Assembly (NCBI GenBank): GCA_003962985.1
Contig: RXKA01000078.1
Span: 1 to 32,302 of the forward strand
Source: Pseudomonadota bacterium
Lineage (GTDB): Bacteria > Pseudomonadota > Gammaproteobacteria > Burkholderiales > UBA11063
Direction of reading: 5' to 3'
DNA length: 32,302 nt
The position numbers and the translations under genes are program-made. Every line of letters starts with the position of its first letter. Position 1 is the first letter of the stretch. Positions 8,591-17,719 of the stretch are shown here, piece after piece. Under the pieces are notes generated by a model. That model was given only the letters and a program-made list of their open reading frames with translations, had not been told where the DNA came from and did no database searches.

Positions 8591-8630
8591 AGCTATTATT
8601 ACTAGTTAAATTTGGTAATGGAGAGTTTAA

Positions 8631-9032
8631 ATGATGATTTTTTATCTATACTTAGTAGTTGGAATAACATTAATTATTTTGGAGATGGTAACCACCACGT
8701 TTTATCTTTTAATAATTGGTTTATCATTTATAATTGGTAGTCTGAGCGCATTATTCACTGTTGGATGGATTATTCCAACTATATTAATAGGTCTGCTTTC
8801 TATTCTCGGTTGTATTATGCTTAAATCCAAATCTAAATATAAACAACGAGGTGGGTTGGTAGTTAATCATATTGGGCAAACAGTTGAGGTTGTTGAGCTT
8901 GAAGGTACACGCTTTAGGGTTTTGTATAGTGGTTCTTATTGGGATGCAGTGGCAAAAAATCCACATGCGATCAAGAAGGGTGATATATTGACAATTACAA
9001 AATTTAGTAATCATTTATTGGAAGTTGAATAA
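8631..9032 (+). CDS. NfeD-like membrane protein (short form)
   Basis: 133 residues. A GGAGAG site at 8620-8625 precedes the ATG by 5 nt. The first about 65 residues make two to three membrane helices (YLYLVVGITLIILEM, FYLLIIGLSFIIGSLSAL, IIPTILIGLLSILGC), and the C-terminal about 60 residues form the OB-fold-like NfeD domain, with the typical ending pattern GQTVEVVELEGTRFRVLYSGSYWDAVA and KGDILTITKF. Short NfeD proteins pair with SPFH (slipin/stomatin) proteins; here the SPFH gene begins 13 bp downstream, which strongly supports the call. Molecular function of the pair is poorly defined; membrane microdomain organisation is the usual suggestion. Confidence 0.9.
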   Translation: MMIFYLYLVVGITLIILEMVTTTFYLLIIGLSFIIGSLSALFTVGWIIPTILIGLLSILGCIMLKSKSKYKQRGGLVVNHIGQTVEVVELEGTRFRVLYSGSYWDAVAKNPHAIKKGDILTITKFSNHLLEVE

Positions 9033-9045
9033 GGGGTGAGAGATT

Positions 9046-10032
9046 ATGAATAGCATTCAGGAGTTGAATAGCGTAATTATTAGCTATGGTGCATTAATTG
9101 CATTTTTAGCTGCAGTGGTATTATTTGTTAAATCGAGTATTAAGATTATTCCGCAAGAACGGGTTGGGATTGTTGAGCGTCTTGGTAAATTTCATTCCGC
9201 ATTAAATCCAGGTCTACATGTCTTAATTCCATTCGTTGACCGTCTAGTGGTGGTACACGATATGCGTGAAGTACCAATGGTAGTGCCTGAGCAGGTATGT
9301 ATTACAAAAGACAATACACAATTATCGATTGATGGCGTAGTTTACTTCCAAATTAGTGATGCTAAATTGGCTACTTACGGAACTAATAACTTTATTGCTG
9401 CAATCATTCAGTTATCACAAACAACTCTTCGCTCAGTAATTGGGAAAATGGAGTTAGATAAGACTTTTGAAGAGCGTGATGAGATTAATAAACATGTAGT
9501 AGCATCGGTTGATCAGGCATCATTAAATTGGGGCGTTAAAGTTCTACGCTATGAATTGAAAAACATTCAGCCACCACAACATATTATTAATGCGATGCAA
9601 GAGCAGATCACTGCTGAGCGTGAAAAACGTGCCAAAATTGCTCGTTCTGAAGGTGATCGCCAAGAGAAGATTAATTTAGCTGAAGGCGATACCATGTCGG
9701 CAATTCGTCGTTCTGAGGGTGATAAGCAATCTGCGATTAATAAAGCCTCAGGTGAAGCAGAAGCACTTAAAACTCGTGCTTATGGTGAAGCGCAAGCTAT
9801 TTTAACTATTGCCGAAGCAAATGCGCAAGCGATAAAGCTGATCGCCGAAGCGATTAGTAACGAAAATGGTGATTTGGCCGTTAATCAGAAATTAGCTGCC
9901 CAATATATTGAACAATTTGGTAATTTAGCAAAAACAGGCAATACTATAATTCTACCGCAGAATTTATCTGATGTTGCAGGGATGGTTACGACGGCTCTAT
10001 CTGCGGTAAAAGCAACTAATTTAACTAAATAA
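9046..10032 (+). CDS. SPFH/stomatin-like membrane protein (paraslipin, QmcA-like)
   Basis: 328 residues. One N-terminal membrane helix (about 12-30), then a full SPFH domain beginning IPQERVGIVERLGKFHSALNPG and including DNTQLSIDGVVYFQI and GVKVLRYELKNIQPP, then a long Ala/Glu-rich coiled coil with repeats of the form SEGDxQxxIN and AYGEAQAI (about residues 190-270). These proteins form large oligomeric cages on the inner membrane and often associate with proteases such as FtsH. It is co-transcribed with the NfeD-like gene upstream, the standard partner arrangement. QmcA is the E. coli relative; I leave the symbol blank because slipin subtypes are hard to separate by eye. Confidence 0.93.
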   Translation: MNSIQELNSVIISYGALIAFLAAVVLFVKSSIKIIPQERVGIVERLGKFHSALNPGLHVLIPFVDRLVVVHDMREVPMVVPEQVCITKDNTQLSIDGVVYFQISDAKLATYGTNNFIAAIIQLSQTTLRSVIGKMELDKTFEERDEINKHVVASVDQASLNWGVKVLRYELKNIQPPQHIINAMQEQITAEREKRAKIARSEGDRQEKINLAEGDTMSAIRRSEGDKQSAINKASGEAEALKTRAYGEAQAILTIAEANAQAIKLIAEAISNENGDLAVNQKLAAQYIEQFGNLAKTGNTIILPQNLSDVAGMVTTALSAVKATNLTK

Positions 10033-10044
10033 CTTTAGCATATC

Positions 10045-10072
10045 AAATGAGTAAGACTAATCTTACTCATTT
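10045..10072. terminator. Bidirectional intrinsic terminator between SPFH gene and yhdP
   Basis: AAATGAGTAAGA at 10045-10056 and TCTTACTCATTT at 10061-10072 form a perfect 12-bp stem with a 4-nt loop, followed on the plus strand by T-rich sequence. The minus-strand yhdP stop codon (10063-10065) lies inside the stem, so the element serves both convergent units. Confidence 0.85.
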
Positions 10073-13000
10073 TCTTGTTTAGGCAAAATGCTCATCGAAG
10101 ACTTAAAGTTTTCCATAATCTGTTTACTAACCTTAATTTGCGTCATTGTCGGACTAGAAACATCACCATGGACATGATAACTAATTGCAAGAGCCTTGCT
10201 AATCGGGTCACCAATAATTTTCTGCGCTAAGTAGACGAGCCCACCAATAATTGGATTTAATGTTACGATACCAGCTGTAGTGGCAACAGTTCCTCCAATT
10301 TGCGGTTGTACCGTTAAGTAAGTATCAATAGTTTGACTTTCGAGGTAATAGTTACCAAATGTACTTACTTCGGCGATATCACCAGTTAAATTCAGTTTCT
10401 CGATATGTAAATTACCATTTTCAAGATATAAATTTGAGTCCATTTTATTATAAACAAAGTTTTGCCCAAACAAACTATTAAAATTAAAATGATTCAAATT
10501 CGTGATATTCAATGCACTGAGATTAATTACCCCTAAGAGAGCGCCAAATAACCCAGGTTTAACATTCACTATACCATTGGCAATGTCCAGATTAGCGTAC
10601 GCAATCGTATGGTACGGATTAAAACTTTCAATCCCACCTAACCACATTAAACTAACATCAGCAGAGCCATTACCTTTTTTAAACATATCACCTTGACCAA
10701 GTTTTTGCACCGTTTTACCAAGGTCGCGGATATCTGAATGAATATTGACGGCTACATATTCGCCACCTGATTCTTGACATCCGACGCAGTGATCAACAAA
10801 GTTAATTTTGGTATATGCTGATTTATTGCTAAGAGTAGCATTATCAACATATAAATCATCATTTTGAAATAATAAATTAGCACGGAATCTACCTAGATAA
10901 TAATCTTGGAAATATAGATTTTTAATAATAATATCTGCATTAGGTAAATTGAGGCGCTTACGAGGAGCCTCTTCTGCTACTTCAATCCCGCTTTCACCAG
11001 TAGGGGATGATTCATTTATTGATGATGTACTATCCGTCAATGCGTTAATTGTATTGATTCCGGATTCTGAATGTAGATTACTGAATGTTGCCAGTGTATT
11101 TGTAACATGGCTTTCATCATTTTGAATAATAATTGCTGATTCTGCACTTTCATTAAGGCTGTAGACTTCTTCTTGAGATTCTGTACTATTTGGTATTGAT
11201 TCAAGAAAATTATTAGTGTTGAATAATACACGATCGAGGTCAACACTAAAATGATTCAGTGTGCTTGAGTAACCAATTCTACCACTAACATCTGGAGTTT
11301 TGATGACGCCGAGAATTAACCGTGGATAAATCGTAGCGCTAAATGTGCCGTAATCAAAATTATAATTATTATACCAAAATGCATTGCTATCCCACTCAAC
11401 GCTAATAGGATATGGTATCAATCCTTCAGACTCTGCCGCCATTGCTGGTGTCGCAATCGTCATGCTGGATTCACTACTTTCATTAGTATTGGTGAGTATA
11501 TTATTTAACCGACTGATAAATCCCAACCATTCATCAATTTTAGTTTTGTTGAGTTGGACCTTTAATGATACGGGGCTATTGGCTTCATTGTTATTTAACT
11601 CTAGGTTACTAGTCCCAATTGCTGTTTTTAAAGATAAAATCTTTCCGGTAGTTGAGAGTTGGGTAGTATTAAATAACGTGTCGTTATAATTAACATTAAT
11701 TAGGTTAGCTTGTTCTTTGAGATTAATATCAATATTTAGTGGTGCTATCGTTGACTCTGCTTTAAATAATGGCTGTGGCAAATTTAGTACTACATGTTCT
11801 AAGCTTGAACTTAGTTGAACTTGCTGATTATCTAAATCATAATCAAGTTTAGTGGTCGCAGTCCCATGGATTATTTCAGTTAAATGTGGATTAAACGCGC
11901 TAATCAAATTACTATAATTAAATTCAGGAGCAACTACTTCAAGATGATGTGAATTGGGTAATTTAATTTCGAGGGGTGAATTAAACAATAATGCGGTAAA
12001 TTTACCATCATTCATACCAGTTTGTGAGAAATTCATTGTTCCATTGAAATCATTAATTGAAACACTTTCATTTTCTTTTAATCTGATGTCATTATTATAA
12101 ACAGATAACTGCCCATTAATGGTCATTTTTTCTGGTTTATTCAGTGGTAGGCTAAGTTTGACACCAACTTTACTTTGTCCATTAATAATAATCGTATTTT
12201 GCAGTTCACTGGCTTCATTCTTAAATGGTGAATTTGCCATGAAATCAATAAATTCATTACTATCAGTATTAATTTCACCACTAGCGCTGGCGATAGAGTT
12301 TTCTTTAGTAATGTCGGGTATAGTCGCTATTCCTGCATTGATTGCAAGCTCACCAATTGCCGCCGATGTGGTTTTGAATGTTAATTTTTGATTATGGATT
12401 TGTAATAAGCCATATACATTGTTTAAGCTAGGAAGCTCTTTATCATAAATATAGTTAGCATTATTAATTTTACCTGTAATTAAGAGGTCGCCATCATTTT
12501 TGGTAAATGGAATACTTTCTGGATTACCTTTGATTTTAATCGTTAGATCATTAATTTGTCCTGTTAAGTTTTTCTGCAAATCATCAACAGTATTTTTTTT
12601 GATACTAACGGGTAGATATTTATATATACCTGCCAAATTTATATTTTTGATAATAGTGTTACTTTGTAGTAGATGATTACCAAGTGAGTAATTCCCATCA
12701 CTAGTTAGATTTAGTTCTGGCGTTTTGAATATTGCTTTCTGCCAGTTAAGTTGCGCGTTATTATTTGATTCAAGTTTCCACGCAATAATTGCATCCATAT
12801 TATTGACTAAGAATGGTTGCCGTAGATACTGCGGTAATTTTATTTCACTATTCTTCATGCTAAGAGCAATTTGACCGTGGTCTTTTTCTGTCGAAATAGT
12901 CCCTGACAGATTATTAAAGCTTGGTATATTACTCTCATCAGATTTTAATGTGATATTTTTAAAATGAGTCGATAATGTTAAATGCTGTGGGTTAAGTAGC

Positions 13001-14139
13001 TTACCATCCCATTTGAGGTGTACCGCGCTAATATCACCATCAAATTTAATTTTTTGTTCAGCTTGTTTGTATTGGAGTAAACTATTGAAACCAGCAAGAC
13101 TAAGATTATTTATATCAAAGTAACCACCATGACCAAGTTTGACATGACCATTGATATTTGCATTATGCAACAGATAACCATACTCGGTACTGAGAGTCAT
13201 GTTAGTTGCTGTTAGTTGATAATTATTAAATGATGTTCTAACAAATTTGGCTTGTCCAGAAAAATCATTTAAACGTCCATAATCTTTGCTGTAACTATTG
13301 AAAACATTACGATTACTATCGATATTGGCTGTAATATGTTCGAGTTCATAATCTTTGACAAGAGCATTGATATTAACTAAATAGCCTCGTTTACCAACCG
13401 AATTAATCGTTAATAATCCGTCAGACCAACTTCTGAAATTAGTAATACTATTACCATTGAAACCAAGTTTTGCTTTGATTGTGCTATGTACCAATTTAGC
13501 TTCCAATGCCAATTCATTAGCAAACTCCAAATTATGGCGTAGTGTTAAATTAATATCATCAATGCTTAATGGTAAAATCTTATGTTTACTATCAATCAAA
13601 GATAAATCAATTTGACCTACAGTTAATGAATGTTGTTGTAGCAAGTATTTGGTGACATCAAAATCCAAAGTTGTTGGTTGTGCTAAATTAATTAGTGGTT
13701 GTTTGTTTAATAGCAGATCGTCGTTTTGATCATATTCCAATGCTATCTTGGAGCCTACAATAACAACATTGTCAAAAATAGGCAATTGTTGCCAAATTGA
13801 TGCCCATGATAGTGAGAGATACAATTGCTTTAATTGAAAGAACTGATTTTTAGTTTGTGGATTAGTTAGGCTTAGATTATCAATTTTAATATATGGCTCA
13901 GCATACCAAGTAAAACCAGTCGTAAGACGGTTATAACCTAGTTTAAAACCAGTCTCTTTGGCAACTATCCGCTGAATCCGATGTTTGAAATGATCTAAGT
14001 TCAAGAAAACAATTACACTACTACCAATCCCGATACCAACTACAGCTACGCAGCCTACAGCCGCATATTTAACTAGCTGCTTAATTTTGAGTTTAGTTTT
14101 TTTTTCTGCTGGTTTGTTAGTTTGTGGTGTAGTAGTCAT
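10063..14139 (-). CDS. yhdP: YhdP-family AsmA-like envelope protein (putative intermembrane phospholipid transport)
   Basis: 1358 residues, close to but longer than the approximately 1270 of E. coli YhdP. A basic cytoplasmic start and one membrane helix (about 27-49) anchor a huge periplasmic beta-rich body. N-terminal IxxxTGFKLGYNRLTTGFTWYAEPYIKIDNLSL and the C-terminal GLFGALLGVINLSAL and TVQPQIGGTVATTAGIVTLNPIIGGLVYLAQKIIG segments are family hallmarks (DUF3971 and AsmA-like C-terminal region). Family members bridge the inner and outer membranes and move phospholipid outward. Two Ser/Glu-rich low-complexity stretches (about 883-910 and 985-1055) interrupt the repeat pattern. It is the last gene of the lpxK operon, 1 bp after the HAD gene. 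Confidence 0.88.
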   Translation of the reverse strand: MTTTPQTNKPAEKKTKLKIKQLVKYAAVGCVAVVGIGIGSSVIVFLNLDHFKHRIQRIVAKETGFKLGYNRLTTGFTWYAEPYIKIDNLSLTNPQTKNQFFQLKQLYLSLSWASIWQQLPIFDNVVIVGSKIALEYDQNDDLLLNKQPLINLAQPTTLDFDVTKYLLQQHSLTVGQIDLSLIDSKHKILPLSIDDINLTLRHNLEFANELALEAKLVHSTIKAKLGFNGNSITNFRSWSDGLLTINSVGKRGYLVNINALVKDYELEHITANIDSNRNVFNSYSKDYGRLNDFSGQAKFVRTSFNNYQLTATNMTLSTEYGYLLHNANINGHVKLGHGGYFDINNLSLAGFNSLLQYKQAEQKIKFDGDISAVHLKWDGKLLNPQHLTLSTHFKNITLKSDESNIPSFNNLSGTISTEKDHGQIALSMKNSEIKLPQYLRQPFLVNNMDAIIAWKLESNNNAQLNWQKAIFKTPELNLTSDGNYSLGNHLLQSNTIIKNINLAGIYKYLPVSIKKNTVDDLQKNLTGQINDLTIKIKGNPESIPFTKNDGDLLITGKINNANYIYDKELPSLNNVYGLLQIHNQKLTFKTTSAAIGELAINAGIATIPDITKENSIASASGEINTDSNEFIDFMANSPFKNEASELQNTIIINGQSKVGVKLSLPLNKPEKMTINGQLSVYNNDIRLKENESVSINDFNGTMNFSQTGMNDGKFTALLFNSPLEIKLPNSHHLEVVAPEFNYSNLISAFNPHLTEIIHGTATTKLDYDLDNQQVQLSSSLEHVVLNLPQPLFKAESTIAPLNIDINLKEQANLINVNYNDTLFNTTQLSTTGKILSLKTAIGTSNLELNNNEANSPVSLKVQLNKTKIDEWLGFISRLNNILTNTNESSESSMTIATPAMAAESEGLIPYPISVEWDSNAFWYNNYNFDYGTFSATIYPRLILGVIKTPDVSGRIGYSSTLNHFSVDLDRVLFNTNNFLESIPNSTESQEEVYSLNESAESAIIIQNDESHVTNTLATFSNLHSESGINTINALTDSTSSINESSPTGESGIEVAEEAPRKRLNLPNADIIIKNLYFQDYYLGRFRANLLFQNDDLYVDNATLSNKSAYTKINFVDHCVGCQESGGEYVAVNIHSDIRDLGKTVQKLGQGDMFKKGNGSADVSLMWLGGIESFNPYHTIAYANLDIANGIVNVKPGLFGALLGVINLSALNITNLNHFNFNSLFGQNFVYNKMDSNLYLENGNLHIEKLNLTGDIAEVSTFGNYYLESQTIDTYLTVQPQIGGTVATTAGIVTLNPIIGGLVYLAQKIIGDPISKALAISYHVHGDVSSPTMTQIKVSKQIMENFKSSMSILPKQENE

Positions 14140-14140
14140 T

Positions 14141-14953
14141 TTATTTCCAATAATTACGACGCCAATTACCTGTAAGTGGATTTGGGACTAAAAAATACTC
14201 TGTACCAAACTTGTCAAACAGGGTGCTATCAGGGGATAACTCATGAGCTGTATTTTGTTTAAAGCTTGGGAAATCTTCAATGTTGCTGCCAAAATAGGCA
14301 ACTACTTGTGTTGCTGGTTGCGGTTTATCAACGATTATATTTTCGTAGTCACCACTGGTTATTGCGGTAAAGCGTGGATTTTTATTCCAACCGCTAGTAT
14401 CTGATGCGTACAAAATTGAGTTATAACAAATATGTTGTTGATTAAGATTATTAACGGTTGCTGCCATTAACTCTTTACCGCTATCACCACTACCATTACG
14501 ATTTGAGACAATAAATACTTTGCCCCCTAATGCTTGAATTTGGCAGGTAATATCAGCGGCACCAGAATTGGTTGGTAAAATATTATTACGTAGGTAATTA
14601 CTAAAGTTTACATTATTGTCTTTAGTGCATCCCAAATATTGTGCATAACGATACAAAGAGTCATCTAATAACACATTATCTAGATTAAATACCACACCCC
14701 AACTATTGAGCTTAAGTTTATCGGTTTTTACACGATTATTAATCTGCGTCATTGCATCCGTAAATATTTGTCGAAACAAAGCGGTCTTTTCTGCTGAAGT
14801 TCGATACCAAATTAATGCGCTATCAGTTTGTTGAGAAACTGAACGCTCACGCTCTGCAATACATTGCATAAAATCACTATCATCAGCAAACGCACTAACA
14901 GTGTATAAACTCAAAGAGCATGATAATATTTGCAATAGTTGACGAGTTTTAAT
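14141..14953 (-). CDS. Periplasmic HAD acid-phosphatase-like protein, probably inactive, ATT start
   Basis: 270 residues if translation starts at ATT (14953-14951). That start has AGGAGA 6 nt upstream and shares its A with the kdsB stop codon (TAATT), and it gives a proper signal peptide n-region (KTRQ) before a hydrophobic core and AFA cleavage site. The next possible start, TTG at 14935, loses the basic n-region and has no ribosome site. The fold resembles the e(P4)-type class C acid phosphatases: motif I region VVFNLDNVLLDDS, motif II VFIVSNR, motif IV YFGSNIEDFPSF. The catalytic nucleophile Asp of motif I is Asn (residue 90) and the first Asp of motif IV is Ser, so phosphatase activity is doubtful. 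It lies between kdsB and yhdP in the envelope operon. Confidence 0.72.
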   Translation of the reverse strand: MKTRQLLQILSCSLSLYTVSAFADDSDFMQCIAERERSVSQQTDSALIWYRTSAEKTALFRQIFTDAMTQINNRVKTDKLKLNSWGVVFNLDNVLLDDSLYRYAQYLGCTKDNNVNFSNYLRNNILPTNSGAADITCQIQALGGKVFIVSNRNGSGDSGKELMAATVNNLNQQHICYNSILYASDTSGWNKNPRFTAITSGDYENIIVDKPQPATQVVAYFGSNIEDFPSFKQNTAHELSPDSTLFDKFGTEYFLVPNPLTGNWRRNYWK

Positions 14954-15723
14954 TATTTTTCTCCTGCACTAATGATTTGTCGTACACGAAGCAAATCTTC
15001 CAACGTATCGACACCAGCAGCTGGCACATTATGTGATGTCATTACCGCTATTTTGTAGCCGTTATATAGCGCGCGCAATTGTTCTAGCGCTTCAACTTGC
15101 TCTAATGGGCAAGCTGGTAATTGATGGTAAATATTTAGGAAACTTACTTGGTAAGCATATATCCCAATATGACGCAGAATATTAATGTTTTGTGGTGCAG
15201 TAAACTCTTTAGCATTAGTGTATCCATCTCGATAATATGGAATAGGTGCACGCGAGAAATAAAGAGCTAAATTATCTTTATTCAAAACAGTTTTTACTAC
15301 ATTCGGATTAAATATTTCATCTTGGCTGTTAATCGGATGCGCTACTGTTGCAATTGAGGTTTGTTTTTTGGCAATGAAATCTGCTAATTGATTGATCAAT
15401 TCTGGATTAATCAGCGGCTCATCACCTTGAACATTGACGATAATTTCATCATCGGCAAGTCCCAATAGCTGTACTACCTCAGCAATTCTGTCTGTACCTG
15501 ATTGATGATCTTCTTGCGTCATTACAACATCAAGGTTATGGCTACGACACACCTCATAAATTTGTTGGTGATCAGTGGCAATTACTATGCGTTTAGCCTT
15601 GCTTAATTGAGCTTGCCGGGCAACTCTGACAATTAATGGTAACCCAACAACATCTAGTAACATTTTTCCTGGTAATCGGGTCGAACTCATCCGCGCAGGA
15701 ATTACGACGGTAAAATTACTCAT
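14953..15723 (-). CDS. kdsB: 3-deoxy-manno-octulosonate cytidylyltransferase
   Basis: 256 residues from [22 protein letters not shown]; an ATG 24 bp earlier would add residues not seen in the family. KdsB activates KDO with CTP to CMP-KDO for the inner core of lipopolysaccharide, in the cytoplasm. Visible motifs: the nucleotide-binding start PARxx[36 protein letters not shown] and LRHIGIYAY. The start codon lies within the end of the Trm112-like gene (8-bp overlap) and its stop overlaps the ATT start of the HAD gene, so translation is probably coupled along the operon. Confidence 0.96.
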   Translation of the reverse strand: MSNFTVVIPARMSSTRLPGKMLLDVVGLPLIVRVARQAQLSKAKRIVIATDHQQIYEVCRSHNLDVVMTQEDHQSGTDRIAEVVQLLGLADDEIIVNVQGDEPLINPELINQLADFIAKKQTSIATVAHPINSQDEIFNPNVVKTVLNKDNLALYFSRAPIPYYRDGYTNAKEFTAPQNINILRHIGIYAYQVSFLNIYHQLPACPLEQVEALEQLRALYNGYKIAVMTSHNVPAAGVDTLEDLLRVRQIISAGEK

Positions 15724-15886
15724 CTTCAAATTTCCGCGCTTCATCAACCAGCATTACAGGTATTCCATCATCGATGGGATATGCTAATTTACATTTATTA
15801 CATACTAACTCTTGCTCGGATTTATGATACTCTAACGGTGCTTTACAAAGAGGGCAGACCAATATCTCTAATAACTTGCTATCCAT
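15716..15886 (-). CDS. Trm112/YcaR family small zinc-ribbon-like protein
   Basis: 56 residues, too short for common ORF cutoffs. It begins [20 protein letters not shown] and contains CPLC (11-14) and CNKC (29-32), then the family signature [13 protein letters not shown]. Trm112-like proteins of this size sit between lpxK and kdsB in many proteobacteria (ycaR in E. coli); their exact bacterial role is unsettled. It starts 7 bp after the lpxK stop and overlaps the kdsB start by 8 bp. The four Cys residues are intact, so metal binding is likely. Confidence 0.93.
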   Translation of the reverse strand: MDSKLLEILVCPLCKAPLEYHKSEQELVCNKCKLAYPIDDGIPVMLVDEARKFEDE

Positions 15887-15893
15887 AATTTCC

Positions 15894-16913
15894 TCATGGG
15901 TGAACTAAACTTGTAATTTGGTTTATTATTGCAGGACTATTTAAGCGTGCTGTAACTTGTGCAACCCAAACATTTTTTAGTTTGAATTGTGCTAATTTGG
16001 TATAGTCCTTTTCAGTAGTTATTATCGCATATTTATCACTGATATCGTGTGCTTGATAATGATAATGATCAGGAAAACTTTTAACTTTTTGGATTTTTAT
16101 TCCATTTTGTTCCAATGTGTCATAAAAACGTCCTGGATTACCAATTCCCGCTACTGCCATTACGTTTTCGATTTCGCCCATCTCTGCGCTAGTTTTAGAT
16201 TCAGCCAATACTGGGTTGTAGAAATTAATCAATTGGATATCCTGATGATAAACAGGCGTTTTATATTCTGAGAGTATTTCGTTCAATTTGTCAAGATTAT
16301 AATTACCATTGACAACAATCGCCGATACTTTTTTTAATCTATCCATTGGTTCACGCAATGGTCCAAGTGGCAGAAGTTGTTGATTACCAAACATGCGACT
16401 ACTATCAACAACACAAATCTCCATATTACGACGTAAATAATAATGCTGCATGCCATCGTCTGCCAAAATGATTTGGATCTCTGGGTTTTGCTGTAATAAT
16501 AACTTTGCCGCCATGACACGTTTGCTACCAATTGCCACCTTAAATCCTGCTTGTGCATAAATTAGTGCTTCATCGCCAACTTCAAGACTGCTATCATTTG
16601 CTGTGACTATTCGTGCAGATTTAGTCTTACTTTTATAACCGCGCAAAACAATTCCAAATGCAATATTTTGTTTAGTTAGTTCAGTAGCAATAAATTTAGT
16701 TAATGGTGTTTTACCAGCGCCACCAACCGTGATATTACCGATGATAACAACTGGCACTGGTAATTTAGAGCTTGGTATAATGCGAAGAGTAAATAAAATT
16801 TTACGAATTGTAATTGCAATTTCATAGAGTAAACTAAATGGAAATAAAATAATCATTAAAATTGGGTCAATACGTAAATACCAGTGACGCTCAATAATGG
16901 TTTGCAGGCGCAT
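15894..16913 (-). CDS. lpxK: Tetraacyldisaccharide 4'-kinase
   Basis: 339 residues. LpxK adds the 4'-phosphate to the lipid A disaccharide at the inner face of the cytoplasmic membrane. An N-terminal membrane helix (about 17-35) precedes the P-loop [12 protein letters not shown] (about 58-69); [17 protein letters not shown] and [22 protein letters not shown] follow in the family order, and [10 protein letters not shown] is near the end. AGGA lies 8 nt upstream of the ATG. It heads the envelope operon; the transporter gene msbA, often next to it, is not here. The upstream gap is shared with the divergent HAD-IB gene. Confidence 0.95.
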   Translation of the reverse strand: MRLQTIIERHWYLRIDPILMIILFPFSLLYEIAITIRKILFTLRIIPSSKLPVPVVIIGNITVGGAGKTPLTKFIATELTKQNIAFGIVLRGYKSKTKSARIVTANDSSLEVGDEALIYAQAGFKVAIGSKRVMAAKLLLQQNPEIQIILADDGMQHYYLRRNMEICVVDSSRMFGNQQLLPLGPLREPMDRLKKVSAIVVNGNYNLDKLNEILSEYKTPVYHQDIQLINFYNPVLAESKTSAEMGEIENVMAVAGIGNPGRFYDTLEQNGIKIQKVKSFPDHYHYQAHDISDKYAIITTEKDYTKLAQFKLKNVWVAQVTARLNSPAIINQITSLVHP

Positions 16914-17003
16914 ACAAATTCCTATGTTATAATAATGACTAATTGTTAGACTTTGAGATTGTTATTGAAGCTAATTTAACCAAGATTTTACACGAGAAAT
17001 ACA

Positions 17004-17657
17004 ATGCATTTAGTTTTATTTGATATGGATCATACCTTAATTCCTGCCGATAGTGGTACTTTGTGGGCGCAGTTTTTGTATGAACAGGGTAGACTTAGTG
17101 ATGAACAGATGGCGACACGAGAAAAATTTTTGCACCAATACAATGCGGGTACATTAAAAGTTGAAGATGCGTATAGTTTTGATATCGGGGTTTTGTCTAG
17201 TTTGGGTGAGGATGCACCAGAATTATTAACTGAGTATTTTCAACATCGAGTATTACCAATAATTTCTCAAGCTGCTCGTGACAAAGTACAATTTCACTTA
17301 GATGCTGGACATTATGTTGTTATGATTACTGCAACATTGGAAGAAATGGCAAGACCTGTTGCGGAGTTTTTTGGTATGCACCATTTAATTGGTGGTAAAG
17401 CCAAGCGCGATGCTAGTGGTAACTATACTGGTGAATTAGAAGATTTAGGCCCTTGTATGGGGCGTGGTAAGCTTGTGCATCTGGAAGATTGGTTAACTAC
17501 TTCAGGTAATAACCCTAGTGAATATACGTTCTATTCTGATTCGCACAATGATTTACCATTGTTGGAGCAGGTTGATACTCCGATTGCTGTCGATCCAGAT
17601 GATAGTTTGCGTGCAATTGCCGTAGAAAATAATTGGCAGATTATTTCGTTTTATTGA
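17004..17657 (+). CDS. HAD-IB family hydrolase (SerB-like)
   Basis: 217 residues. All four HAD motifs are intact: motif I FDMDHTL with Asp7 and Asp9, motif II VMITAT, motif III Lys in MGRGKLVHL, and motif IV YSDSHNDLPLLE. The cap inserted after motif I and the overall length match the HAD subfamily IB group related to phosphoserine phosphatase, a common cytoplasmic family in beta- and gammaproteobacteria with no settled substrate. It is divergent from lpxK and convergent with the oxidoreductase gene; the active motifs here contrast with the damaged ones in the HAD gene at 14141. Confidence 0.88.
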   Translation: MHLVLFDMDHTLIPADSGTLWAQFLYEQGRLSDEQMATREKFLHQYNAGTLKVEDAYSFDIGVLSSLGEDAPELLTEYFQHRVLPIISQAARDKVQFHLDAGHYVVMITATLEEMARPVAEFFGMHHLIGGKAKRDASGNYTGELEDLGPCMGRGKLVHLEDWLTTSGNNPSEYTFYSDSHNDLPLLEQVDTPIAVDPDDSLRAIAVENNWQIISFY

Positions 17658-17666
17658 GTCTTTAGC

Positions 17667-17719
17667 AACAAATTATTAGGTGATGTTACCAGAAATAAAG
17701 GCACATCACCTAGTTTGTT
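17667..17719. terminator. Stem-loop between convergent genes
   Basis: TAGGTGATGT at 17677-17686 pairs exactly with ACATCACCTA at 17703-17712; outer arms AACAAA (17667-17672) and TTTGTT (17714-17719) extend it. It reaches the stop codon of the minus-strand oxidoreductase, consistent with a shared terminator, though the loop is 16 nt and the T-tract short. Confidence 0.65.

Noticed and set aside
11384..11689. Plus-strand frame of 101 codons inside yhdP
   Set aside because: Antisense shadow with no ribosome site; composition is the mirror of the beta-rich yhdP coding strand.
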